Of a stretch of DNA of 21,043 nucleotides, positions 10,393-20,883 are shown piece after piece. Origin of the DNA: Thermomucor indicae-seudaticae (Eukaryota > Mucoromycota > Mucoromycetes > Mucorales > Lichtheimiaceae); contig JSYX01000485.1 in assembly GCA_000787465.1 (NCBI GenBank), positions 1 through 21,043 of the forward strand, read 5' to 3'. Positions within the stretch are counted from its first letter, which is position 1; each line of letters begins with the position of its first letter. Position numbers and translations under genes: made by a program. The notes beneath the pieces are model-generated. The model saw only the letters and a list, made by a program, of their open reading frames with translations, had not been told where the DNA came from and did no database searches.

Positions 10393-10810
10393 GCTGCTTA
10401 ATTGTTCCGATTAGTGTGGATAAGGTCAAAGAGCAAAAAAACGGTTGTTGGAAGGATATTATATTGCCAAAATGTGTGGCAGCTGAAAATCGTGACTGTT
10501 ACTTTCCTTTTTTAAGCCAATGAGCTTGCAGGATTGGTCTGGCCATTTAGCCCTCTTCCTTATTGTTGCTTGAAACTAATAGTTGAGACGGTACTTGCTT
10601 TTTCTATTTATTTATACTGTACCATTCACGACAACGTTATTGGATCAAAGACATCTACAATCGGGTGCAATCGTTTATACACATCACCTTATTCCAAAAC
10701 CCTGCAGACACTGAGACTGTCGTATAATGCATGTATATTTGTTTCTCATCCCGATGTTCACCAAAGCGGATAACATTTCCAGCAGATTGATTCAAAGAGG
10801 ATTCAAAAAC
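10393..10810. other. Upstream region of eIF5B, no gene seen
   Basis: This stretch lies 5' of the eIF5B start codon at 10392 on the minus strand and should hold its promoter and 5' UTR. I see no clear TATA box or long pyrimidine tract. Short open frames such as plus 10534-10773 have no supporting features. Confidence 0.45.
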
Positions 10811-10988
10811 CTAAGTTGCGTGCAATTGCACCACGCCAGTGCCCGATAAGTACGGCTGAATCTTGATGCGTTCACCTTCCAACGCATATTGCTTTTCTAT
10901 TCTACAGTTTCGGGCGTGCTCCTTGCAGAAGACGTAAAGCAGTGGCTGAACTTACCATCAATACGAGCATTAGAGACTCTGACGGCAT
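10811..10988 (-). other. Possible small minus-strand gene or terminal exon
   Basis: A minus-strand frame from 10921 down to a TAG at 10811 reads as plausible protein (EHARNCRIEKQYALEGERIK..., ending VVQLHAT). Immediately upstream is a strong GTAAGT donor at 10955; a 34-bp intron to ...CTGCAAG at 10922 would join it to an ATG at 10988, giving about 47 residues. That intron is shorter than any secure intron in the window. The Cys/His start recalls the end of an extended PHD finger, but this is only a weak resemblance. Confidence 0.25.
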
Positions 10989-11090
10989 TGCAGTGCGTGC
11001 CGCCCTAGTCGACGACCAGCGATTTGACTACCTAGTTGAGAACCATTTGAGGACCCAAGCGTTTTATTTCAACCTGCTTCCTAATTTGTA
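10907..11090 (+). pseudogene. Possible decayed plus-strand coding fragment
   Basis: After an acceptor-like TTTTCTATTCTACAG ending at 10906, the plus strand reads SGVLLAEDVKQWLNLPSIRA then LETLTALQCVPP before a TAG at about 11010. A second frame then looks coding (ALVDDQRFDYLVENHLR and TQAFYFNLLPN) to about 11090. The two pieces would join after a one-base change. No family is recognised, and it overlaps the minus-strand candidate at 10811-10988, so at most one of them is real. Confidence 0.25.
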
Positions 11091-12096
11091 TTTACTTCAC
11101 AATAGCAAAAAAGATCACGTAAGGTTTTTATTTTTTTTCTGTATGCTACTGGTAACAACACACGAGATTTTATCCCGAGTTATCCAACCGGTACGATTCA
11201 ATTTCCTTGGGCATTATTCCAGATTGTACAGTGTCTGGTACCTTATGTTAGGGGACGAACGCTTCAGTTGGATTGTTGCATATTTTAGTGGTAGAAAGAA
11301 AAGGGATGTACATGCATAGCTTTCTGTAGCATGTGTTATTGAATCATTGCAAAAGTGAGAAGGCATTAAGCATTTAAATCGTATTATTCTACGTTTGTTT
11401 AAGGGCACAAAAGCTCCCTAGCTTCGTGACGGGAAGCAGGAATGAAAAAGTGGAGAGGTTAAAGAAGTGCTTCTGGATAGACAAGCCACAAAAGGCATTG
11501 TGTGTAACACAAAAAATGCAGGGAAGATTTTTGAACACAAAGGAGACTCTGTGCATAGGAGGCTACAACATCAAAGGCTAGAATAATTCAACAGCGAAAC
11601 GTAAAAGGGTGAATCTTGAAAGGCATATGGAAAGAATACGGTAGAGGCACCGTCTCATAAAGGCTCCATCTGCAGCTGTTCTGAATAAAAACATATCAAG
11701 CAAAAGAAAAAAATGCGCATTGATGTGAAAAGTAAAATAAAAAAACGAAATGTATCAATCAGTTGTTGGAAAAAGATGTATTCATAAACAACACGGCTAT
11801 TTTTTTAATTCAAGTAAACGTAAAGTATTCTAAAGCCTTTTTTCTTGGTTTTGGTTTCGGTTGCAAAGCAGCCAAGAAGAGTAAGAAACATTGCCCTACA
11901 TTACAGATAGAGTCCGCCTCCATCCCTTCAGCATGCCATCAGTTGAGTTCATGTGATGTCATATTATAATGCTACGAGCGCACGGCTCCTAGACTTCATC
12001 AAACTATGAGTAATACTGAATGCGAACGTTCATCATATGGCGATGCCAAGTGCGTAAGGTGGACGCCAGCAAAAAATGCAGGCAGTGTGGCGACCA
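11091..12096. other. AT-rich stretch without a recognisable gene
   Basis: Only short frames are present and none has domain motifs or convincing splice structure. The minus strand next to 12097 continues downstream of the BAH gene and could hold lost or further 3' exons of it, but I could not extend that gene here. Confidence 0.45.
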
Positions 12097-12767
12097 CTAA
12101 AGAGCCTCTCCTTTTATCGCTACACAGTGAGTTACATACGCTGAAACAACCGAAGCGCTCCGCGATAGACCACGTTAGTTGTAACAGGACGTGCATTATC
12201 ATTAATGTCACCTGAATCGCTTGCAGACAATAAAAAGATCTGCAAGTCCTCCGGCTGTCGAACCCATGACGATACAACGTAAAGCTCGCAGGCATAGCGT
12301 GTGCACACCACGTCCTGGAGTCGTTGGGTGTACTTCTTGTACAAATGATTAAAGTTATCCTTCCTCTTCTTGTAATCATCTAGCATGCCAGCGGGAATCC
12401 AGTGCATGTGCACCACGGAACTTTCCCGCGGATGGAGGAGGTGGGGATTGAGGTCGGACTTCGTAGGGGCTATCAGCAGCTGAGGGTCGGAGCAGGGGCC
12501 GCGCGTCACATCCCCTCGCCTGTAGAACCAGGCCACACGAACCTGGAGTTCTCAGGGTCCAGTGTCAGAACAGAACCACATGACCCTCCCTATGAAGTAA
12601 GGTTCGTCCACGTTCTCGGAAACGCGATACACATGAACTTTAACGCAAAACACTTCATTACGCTTTTTGATTGGCAGTAAAAGCACGAACTCACCATTGA
12701 TAGACACGGTCGTGCCGTCCACAAGAGTGAGGGTATTGATGAGCGTTCTAGACTCGCTTTCGGCCAT
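12097..12767 (-). CDS. BAH-domain protein with an in-frame TGA (possible pseudogene)
   Basis: The minus-strand start ATG 12767 begins MAESESRTLINTLTLVDGTT. Exons 12767-12695, 12637-12212 and 12140-12097 join in frame through introns of 57 bp (GTGAGT...GTTAAAG) and 71 bp (GTGACA...CTAAC...TTTCAG). The product matches the BAH fold of chromatin proteins such as Snt2-like factors: VSINVHVYRV, EPYFIGRVM, VRVAWFYRRGDV, SDPQLLIAP, SDLNPHLLHPRESSVVHMHW. BAH domains usually bind nucleosomes or other proteins, so a chromatin role is likely by family. A TGA at 12552-12554 falls between FCSDTGP and ELQVRVAWFYR in the same frame, inside the domain. The model ends in TAG after about 180 codons, shorter than Snt2-type proteins and lacking any PHD finger, so the 3' part may also be lost. 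Confidence 0.65.
12638..12694 (-). other. Stop-free 57-bp intron in the BAH gene
   Basis: The segment begins GTGAGT and ends GTTAAAG, is 57 bp and has no in-frame stop, so unspliced translation gives an insert (roughly EFVLLLPIKKRNEVFCVK). Splicing joins DGTTVSIN to VHVYRV, which restores the usual spacing of the BAH N-terminus. This supports removal. Confidence 0.75.
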
Positions 12768-12844
12768 GGCAGACCAGAGACCAATCAAAGATGAGCAAAG
12801 CGCGTAAAACGTCAAAGATCAAGCTTCAGCTTACCGCAAACAAT

Positions 12845-13020
12845 ACAAAAGACGAGAGTCAAAAACAAGACGCAAGTGTCAGAATACAAGAAACAAGAGT
12901 CAAAAGACTATAGATGGAAGTCAAAAGACGACGCAAGAGAGACGAAAGACAAGAGTCAAGTAACAAGAGAGACAAGTAGGAAGAAATGGAAAAAGAACGA
13001 AAAGAGAGGATTTTGAGGGT
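12845..13020. repeat. Purine-rich tract with degenerate AAGAGTCAAAAGAC repeats
   Basis: The plus strand is almost all purine with repeated words AGAGTCAA, AGTCAAAAGAC and ACAAGAGTCAA at irregular spacing; the minus strand is the matching pyrimidine tract. It lies about 80-250 bp upstream of the BAH start codon, where a CT-rich promoter or 5' UTR tract would be expected for that minus-strand gene. Confidence 0.6.
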
Positions 13021-13374
13021 GCAGTCCGTGATAGCGCAGTAAAAACAAAAAAGACAAAAAAAATTTTTCCCTCTCAACAAACCACGCTATTGCCACTCAT
13101 TACAGCCTACTACCTGTGGCTTCATATATTACTGGATTCACAATACAATTCATGCCCTTGACGTCTCACAACTCTTTTCCCTTGAGTCATATGAAGGATT
13201 TTTGCTGTAATCGATACCGTATCGGGTACACGTGATGACGGCCTTTCTGGTCACAAGTTCGTATGCCCTAAGGCAAGAAGCTCAGTAGCACAGCCACATC
13301 AAACATTGCGAATAGCGCAGAAAGATAAATGAGCGGCTTACTCTTATCACTCCTGTTGCCGTCCTTTGGCACTT
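13021..13374. other. Intergenic stretch, nothing recognised
   Basis: This lies between the upstream region of the BAH gene and the stop codon of the next minus-strand gene at 13375. No open frame with coding character was seen. Confidence 0.45.
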
Positions 13375-13905
13375 CTACCGTTGCCCATTGGCGCGGATGA
13401 GACAATTATTGGTACGGTATATGTTAAACGTGTCAAAGCCACCTCCTGGATGCACCATTGCCATCCACAAGACTGAGTCTGCCATCGTCTGGAGGATGTC
13501 TTTTCGCATATCCTGCAGCCTGGCTACAAATAAAGCTTTAGCCTACAGCCGATGTATTTGATACTTGTCCTTTCAGCTACCTGTGTTGCTTTGATGGCAT
13601 GGCCAACAAATGACTGTGCTTTTTCACCCACGCGTTCATACTGTAAAGCAGTTAGAATGGCAACTGGCTCAAGCGGTCCGGTTGTGCTAAGCAAGCTGTT
13701 TAAAATCACATCAACCGTCAGCGAGTCCTGTAGAGACATTATGTCAAAAGCAGTACCAGTGGGTCCCCTGCAAAATTCCGCGCATTGAACTTTAGGAGGC
13801 AAGGTGAATGACGCAATCGGCAAGCGTACGTAGCCTTGATTTACTTAACTTCTGCTCAACAAGCTGTTCCAAATCATCCTTTATTAAAGAGGTCCTGTTT
13901 TTGAT
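13375..13905 (-). CDS. Unrecognised multi-exon gene, 3' part
   Basis: Three consecutive minus-strand exons can be joined in frame: up to about 13905 down to 13845 (ending DDLEQLVEQKL), 13789-13581 (QCAEFCRGPTGTAFDIMSLQ, then ILTALQYERVGEKAQSFVGH) and 13512-13375 (DMRKDILQTMADSVLWMAMV to NCLIRANGQR and TAG). The introns are 55 bp (GTAAAT...CTAAAG) and 68 bp (GTAGCT...CTGCAG). No family was recognised; the product is probably soluble and helical, with no membrane segment. Upstream the frame is unclear: NTVVAAMIYSFYYESKTGPL is open in another frame to about 13980 and ends in TAA, and no ordinary intron reconciles the two. The true start was not found, so the gene is either incompletely modelled or damaged. 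Confidence 0.5.
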
Positions 13906-14407
13906 TCGTAGTAAAAGGAGTAAATCATTGCCGCAACCACAGTATTAATGTCACAGTGTTTATTCTTCGTTGCCAGCGCGGGAGATGCTCAGCGGTGTTC
14001 TGCATACCATTTTTCTGATCGCTCATTCCAAAGTCTATCACGTTGTATATTACATATTCTAAACGAAGCTTTAATTTGTCGGCCCAGAAAAGGAGAATGA
14101 AAGGCGCGGGTGACTTCTCTTTTGCCAGTATGATGAAAAGGAAAGCTATGGGGAAGTTTTAAACAGAAATTTTAAACCATTACACACGTGAGAATATCAG
14201 GAAAAGTAAAAAGGAAACAAGAAACAACAACAAGCAATTGAAAACATATGTATATAATGTAGATACAGTACACGCATATTTACGAGGACAGAGGATGGGG
14301 TATTTGAAGCAGCTACAGCCGGATAAATGCGAATCGAAGGACAAAGTTGTGGCATATGGTGGGAATGTAGCAAAGGAAAAATGAAGGGAAGGGGGAAGTG
14401 ATGAATA
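13906..14407. other. Stretch between the 13375 gene and kinesin-3
   Basis: The left part (to about 14000) may contain a further 5' exon of the minus-strand gene (frame ALATKNKHCDINTVV, 13930-13985). The remainder up to the kinesin stop codon at 14408 shows no coding character and should hold the kinesin 3' UTR. Confidence 0.4.
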
Positions 14408-17400
14408 CTATAGAGTATCGTTCTTGAGCTTGTCAATTGGGAACATTTGGTCGATCTTGGAGATCCAGTCTATCATTTCCGTCCTGGATCCGGCTTGTAG
14501 TGTGTATGCGTTATTACTGGTATAAAGAGCGAATACATGTGATCGCTATCGCCGTTTTCAGTTACATCTGCAATACCCGTAGATCATGCCTCTCTCTCAC
14601 CTGTATCATTTGTTCCAGGGCACTATTGTAGTCTATACGTACAGAAGAGACGTTGATGACACCTTGCTCGTCGATTTCGGAATGATTGGCATATATGTAG
14701 ATGTACGGTCTACAGCAAATTGAGTCAGTCTGCGCCGTCAAATAACAGACGTACTCACATATGACCCACCTCCGTATTACAAACCATCGCTTGACCCATT
14801 TGTCATCAACAGCGTTTTCTTGGTATGTAAGATATCCCCGTTTGGAGACATTGTCGCTGCAAGCATCTCATGTTACCATAAATCGTAAGTATCAATGTAT
14901 GGCTCTAATTGACCTACGTTTGAGTTACGAGTTTGACTTCTGCCAGAAGCTTAGATGTGCAACGTAAATCTTGCCGCACATCCAAGTCAGGCATACCGGG
15001 TATTGGTGGGTCTTGACTAATCACAATCTGATGCATGTAGTAACATCAGTACACATAGCGCAAGAGACAAGAAGCCAAGATTTACCTCTTTCTGCGTTCC
15101 CAATTTCTGCTTCCATAAGTCAAGCACTCTCTTGATGAGCGTCTTCTGTTCCTCGCTCAAGGTATCATCATCTTTAAGGTTAGTCAGTTTGCCTGCATTG
15201 CTATCTGCATCCTTTTCTCGCTTGGTTATGGCGCCATTACTTGTCTGCGAACGGGCGGCGCGCAATGTCAGAACCTGGGCAGTAAAGGCAACATCCTCCT
15301 TCCTTCGAATACGTTCTCGAATGTGCTTAAAGTCATTGACCAAGGAAACGCCTCTAGGCCGCCATGATCCCAAGTACTCTTCACCGCGTACATATTTCGA
15401 TGCTGTGTTCAAGCGCCACAACTGGCTTAGTCGACGGGTCATGGGCGGGCGTAGATTGACCAAGAAGATGCCGCTACATTTTGGAAGTTGCTTGTCCGAT
15501 CCTAACAGCTTCCGTAATCTTGACCGCCCTGTGCTATCGCGCCCTTGAATCTGCACAGCAATATCCATACCGAATTGAATCGGTTTGGAACACTTCTCTG
15601 CTTCAATTTCCCATTTAAGATTGAGCAGGATACGGCTATTGGAAGACGTTATACGATTCAGGAAAACACACTCATGCTGCGAACTATCCCAGGCTCCTTG
15701 TGCCATCAATTGACTTGTACCGTCGTTATTGTAAACCACGGTTTGCTGCGATAATAACTTGATGGCAATATCGTCGTGATGCGGAGCGTCAATGATGCGG
15801 CCCTTTGGATCCAAAAGTCGAACACGGCCTATTGAGGCCCTGGAGATACGGTTCCACTCAAACTGACGGCCAGATGTATGCGATAGTGTTATGCATATCC
15901 GTCGCTGCAATCCTTGCCTTAGCGTAAAGACTCCGCGATCAAGAGAGTTTTGGGCAATAACAGGCACAGGAACATAATCACCGTTAGGCGTCAGCTCACA
16001 CACCTGAATCCAAGCGACTACGTCATGCCTCTCGGCTGCCAATAGTTCTTCTTCGGATCGTCGCTCCAAGAGACCGGTAGAGCTATGATTGGAATGCACT
16101 GATCCTTGATCCGAGGCCGTTCGGCTGCTTGCACAGGAACCATTGAGCTGTTGATTTGCAGCCAACAGATCAGCTAGACGTGGTTTTTCTCGCTGGTCAT
16201 CCCAGCGCTCGTATTGAGAAAGCACTCGAGGCTGTGCGCTGCCGTAAACTTCAAAGGAAATCATCCCGTGCAATATGACTTCCATCACATTACGAGTTAC
16301 CAGAAGTGAAATAGTCTGGCTATGCTCCAGCTGAATTGTACCATTCTCGAAACTTTCGACAGGATCTGTAGCGAATATCTTTTCAGCACTCGAATGCGCA
16401 GGAATCCCTCCAAAGGATGATAATCGAAACTGAACATGGACGTCCTTGTATTCAGCTTCACTCAGTCCTATCAGTTCAAGCAGACGCACTTCAAATAAGA
16501 GCTGCTGTCCAACTTTCAGCGAGTAGCCATCCTCTTCCGCCTCTTCCGTTTCGCTATCTGAAAACGGATGTCGTGCTTCAGGTCCTTTGATAGCGACAGA
16601 CCTTGCGATAGGTGATATAAGAACACGCAGCTTGCCCTTGATCTGCCCGGTCGAACGACATATGATTTCCATACAACTCTCGTATGGCTGTTGTAATGCC
16701 AGGTTGCGCACTGAAGTGGCTGCACTACCAATGAAAGAGTACTTTGGGCAAGGATTCTCGAAAAATGGGTCTTCCAAGTTAAAGTGAGTGCGATAATGGG
16801 GCCTGTCGAAAAAGTTGTACAGGTTCCGCATCTTGTGAAGTCTCAGCTTCAGTTTCTCTAACGACCAGAGATATACAGACTGATGTTTACGGTCAATCAC
16901 TCGGACCCCGATGCATGGCTTGGGCGTTGATATCAATGTCGTGTCCTCGTCAGTCTCGAATTGATGCAAAGCAGATGCGGTCTCCCAGTATGATAACGGG
17001 TTCGAAAATTGACCTTCTTCAATAATGGCGAACTGATATAGAACGTCCTTTCCGAGTTCTCTGGATATAATGTTGGCTTCTTTAAGCATGACAGCGTTCG
17101 TCAAGACTACTTCGGCCATTGTCACATAGCGAAGTTGCTTCCAACGCTTTACCACCTTTAACAAAAGCTCTGTCTGCTCATCGGTATATCCAGAAGTGTT
17201 GTTGAAATGCTGCGAAAATTGCCGAGACATACGATTTAGTTTAGCTTCGTAGATGCGTTTCTGGTTGTCTAGCTCTTTTTGGAGCTTCTCTTTCTCCAGC
17301 TTGAACTTCTCCTCCAGCTCGGTATGCACGAATGTTGTCTCCGTACAGACACTCTCTAAGCCATCGTCAACCATGGTTGCAGAAGAGGAATTGCGGTAGG

Positions 17401-19916
17401 AGTCTCTGGAAGAATCGTCATCGTCATTTTCGTTCCGGCTCTCAGACCTGGTTCGCCGCGAATTCCGTATGCGGGTAATATCATCATATAGCTTCTCCAA
17501 CTCTTCATCCTTCATATCCCCAAAGTTCGCCTCGTTTGCATAAAAATTTAACACGGCTTCTCGTCGAGCAAAGTTCCAATCAATGACCTCTGAACCAATG
17601 ATGCTGGCGCTTTCAGTGGGCGAATCCGGCCTTTCGTCCTCATTCTCAGTTGGGGAAGAGGTGCCCATAGCCTTTTCGGCAACCGTCTTTTGTAGGCCTC
17701 GCTCACGACGTACCTCCTCGGGATTATTAAAGCGGAAGATATGATAATCGCCCAGGATAATACGATAGCCACTACGCAACCGCCTTGGTTCCGAAATGCG
17801 TGCACCGTTTACCATAGTGACTGAATCGCCGTTCGGATGTATAGTGACGGTTCCGTTGTTGTTCTCGAACCAGCAATGTTCTTCTTGGATATTTGAACCG
17901 GACAAGCGAATGTCAGCTGGGGTGTCACTTTCCATCCGCCCTACTCTGGTGATGCCAGGCTTAATCTGATACATAAGGCATTCTGACATGAGAGGATCCT
18001 CGTTGAGGTTTACTAGATGCGGCATCTTTTTAGGCGCATAGACACCGACGTTATTTTTGTGCACCGCAATGCCAAGCTCTTCCAGTGCTTTTTCACGCTC
18101 CCTTTGGATTTCCTCCGTCTTTTTTAGTTTCTCTTCCCACGTTTCGTTCAAGTTCGCCAACAGTTTTTCAGAACTCTGTAGCTGCTCAATAATCTCTTGT
18201 CGCGTCATCTTTTTTGTTACGCCCTTGCTGTCAGTGACCTCGAATTCAACGTTAGCTTTATCGAGCGCTGCACGCGATGGCGGTGGCATAGAATGGCGAC
18301 TGGTTGAAGTACTGCCGCTACTCTTGTAAGCGCTGTTAGCGGTCAGTTGTTCGACTTCCTCAGGTGCATAAGTTCTCAATCGCTCTCTCAACATCTCTAG
18401 CTCGTCTTTCAACTCTCGTATAAGCTTAGCATTGGGATCCTCGTTGATGACTGCCTTATTCTTGATCTTCTTGGCTTGATCAGCGTAACGCAGCGTACTT
18501 AATGTCTCATCATAGTCAGCCGGCGATATAGCAGCAATCATTGCCGTTTTCGAATTTCCACCCAGCGAATCTTTGAGAAGCCAAGTTAAGACCTTTCAAA
18601 TAGGACGCGATATACATATGAGATACATGCGACTTCGTTTCTAGTAATCCGACAAGTTACCGAATCACGATAGGGAATAAAGATCTCTTTTGCCTTCTTC
18701 CCCTTTTTGCCTTCATTCATAGACTGCTCAGCCAGACCAGCAATGACTTTGCCCAATGTCGTCAGAGAGCGATTGATATTGGCACCTTCTTTAAGACGAG
18801 CGCCAGTTGCACCTGTACTATTTGCACGTTCGCTACCAGCCAAGTCAACCAGACTATTGAAAAAGGAAGTCGATTCAGCACAGGTCGCATAACTGACACA
18901 TGCCGCTACATACTGCGTACCTAATTCTTGCAACTTTTTCCGTTTCCAATTTCGTCAACTCGTCGTAACGCTTCTGCGTGAGATAAAGCGTGAACACGGC
19001 GTGAGATCTGGACGACGTTTCGTTCATATTTGTAGCCGCAACTGTACGAGCCTAATGCGAGACATTGTGTTAGGTCTGGATCATATTAAAGATAAGTAAT
19101 TAAGAGCACTGCATTACCTTATTTCCCTCGTCCATCAAGTGGTTGATATCCTCAAAAGAGTTCACCACAAGTCTTGACAAATCTTCAACATATGGACCAA
19201 GACTCGGATGCTCACGCACCTTGAGATTGCCTTTGTTTTTTGGGTTCAACAAATCACGCACTTTTTCATTGTAAATTTCAATGTAAGCAACTTCTACGCG
19301 ATATGTCACGTTTGGGTCTGTATTCTGTCGGATACGTTCAAACAAGGCTGAGCAAGTTCTTGGTATGATACCATAATCTTCGCCATACCCCATCTACAAC
19401 AGCGCATTGAGGCAAAAAGATGCAGACATCCATATATGATCACTCCATACCATTGAGTATGACTTTCCTGCTCCGGTCTGACCGTCTAGCAAATTCCACA
19501 TTGTAAGTTTCATGCATACAGAAAACCACGATGGGATCTCCTGCAAACCTACAAGCAAAGATACAGCAGTTGTAGCCGTCAAAAGCGTGATCTAATAGTT
19601 CAACGCCTAGATCTTGATACACTGTCTCTTGATCTGCATAATCTGGGGAATTCTTATCCGCAGACCAGTATGATTTGTCGAACGTGAAGGCTTTATGGTC
19701 CTCGGAATCTTTGCCTGTACGACTTTCAGGCGGTCGGCTGAGGATCGTCTGGTTGCCTTCCATGCGGATCAACCCCACGGCGCCGCGCGCAATCTCTACA
19801 ACAGTGCATGTTCAGCGTCATATCCACTGCCCAGCCGCCGGTAATTTTTTCGATATACCTCTGGCGTTTAGCGGACGACATCGTACGACGACCTTGATGT
19901 TTCCACCTCCGCTCAT
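14408..19916 (-). CDS. unc-104: Kinesin-3 motor protein (Unc104/KIF1A type), complete
   Basis: Kinesin-3 carries vesicles and early endosomes to microtubule plus ends. Eleven exons join in frame to 1628 residues: 19916-19859, 19795-19553, 19485-19451, 19393-19118, 19051-18921, 18853-18661, 18592-15086, 15027-14918, 14856-14770, 14709-14601, 14545-14408. All introns are GT-AG, 55-68 bp. It starts [20 protein letters not shown]. Motor motifs: GQTGAGKS (102-109), NETSSRSH (214-221), DLAGSE (251-256), a lysine-rich K-loop (297-303) that favours processivity, and neck [18 protein letters not shown] (340-357). An FHA domain follows (about 524-605, [27 protein letters not shown]), then coiled coil, KIF1-type middle regions, and a C-terminal PH domain (about 1519-1616: [35 protein letters not shown]) that binds membrane phosphoinositides. 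Length and order match the family; no lesion was seen. Confidence 0.96.
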
Positions 19917-20760
19917 CAAGTTTCACGATTCAGAGAGACAGTAAAGACAGGAAAAAGGGTAACGTAAAGCGATCAAAGTTACGGCCGGTTGGCGTTTAGG
20001 AAAAGTGTTACTAGGTCGTTAAGACAGAATCGTAGTACAAGCAGCTAATGGCGCAAACACGTTGACATTACGAGGTGGACGTTGCATTGCAGAGTGACGC
20101 ATAAACGAATAGATTGGCCGGGTTCAGGTACCGAGAAATGGCGAGGTTAGCAGACTGTGAGCGAAGCAATGGGGTATAAGCTCATTTACCGATCGGTTCA
20201 ATGGTGCGCTGAAACGCCAATGTTGTTATTGTTTCAAGATGATGGCAAGTGCTTGACGCATGCACACTTGCCGACAAAGAATATATTGCGAGGGCGTACA
20301 AGTTGTGCTTTGGAGATGAATAAGGCCACGAAAAGTTCCGTGCTGCCGCTTGAAGAAATTTGAAAAAATTGTTACTATGATATATATACAGCAGGTTCTT
20401 CTTTTTGGGTTTAGTCCGGCTCTTTGGTTGTTCGCCTTCCTTGTCCCCAAGTGAAGAGTTGAACAAAAAGAAACAAAGCGAGGCAAATGGTGGGTGCAAA
20501 GGCGGAGTTGAAAGACTCTGTACAACATCGAAGGGGATCCGAATCGACAACGAAGCAAAGAGCCCAGACCTTCAAAGTCGCCTGATTTCGCATACCTCCC
20601 CTGAACAGGTGGGGTGGAGACGAAGGAAGGACGGTGTAGGAGTGACCATTGGATGGTGGGTCCAGACAGAGGCGCAGAGGTAGCGTGCCCGATCACCCGG
20701 TGCTGCTGTCTGCAGTAGCATGTTAGTCTACACCCGGAAGGCACGAAGGAGATACAACGG
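19917..20760. other. Upstream region of kinesin-3, no gene seen
   Basis: This lies 5' of the kinesin start codon at 19916. A TATATATA run occurs at 20381-20388, about 465 bp upstream, probably too far to be the kinesin TATA box. Overlapping short frames on both strands (20182-20744) have biased composition and no recognisable domain. Confidence 0.45.
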
Positions 20761-20769
20761 ATGGAAGAA

Positions 20770-20883
20770 GGTTTAGTCCGTGTTTGCGTAAGGTGTAGAG
20801 GGTTTGGGCGGTCTGGGTGAGTGTGGTTTGGTCGTGTATGGTCCAGTTGGTACGGGTGGATGTTTGGTGGGTGGATGGCTTGT
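20770..20883 (+). repeat. G/T-rich, strand-asymmetric tract
   Basis: The plus strand is almost free of C and strongly G/T-rich, with repeated GGGTG, GTGTGG, GGTTTGG and GGATG words. The complementary strand reads as a Pro/Thr-rich peptide (HPPTKHPPVPTGPYTTK), but the bias alone accounts for that frame. It is not a telomere-type perfect repeat. Confidence 0.5.

Noticed and set aside
13552..13788. Plus-strand 78-residue frame
   Set aside because: The minus strand has a better-supported exon with flanking introns over the same bases.
15017..15085. Kinesin ending at 15017 as in the open frame
   Set aside because: The tail [20 protein letters not shown] is an intron (GTAAAT...CATCAG); splicing leads to the PH domain exons.
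19440..19552. Kinesin exon running through [12 protein letters not shown]
   Set aside because: This is intron sequence; splicing restores the P-loop YGQTGAGKS from the next exon.
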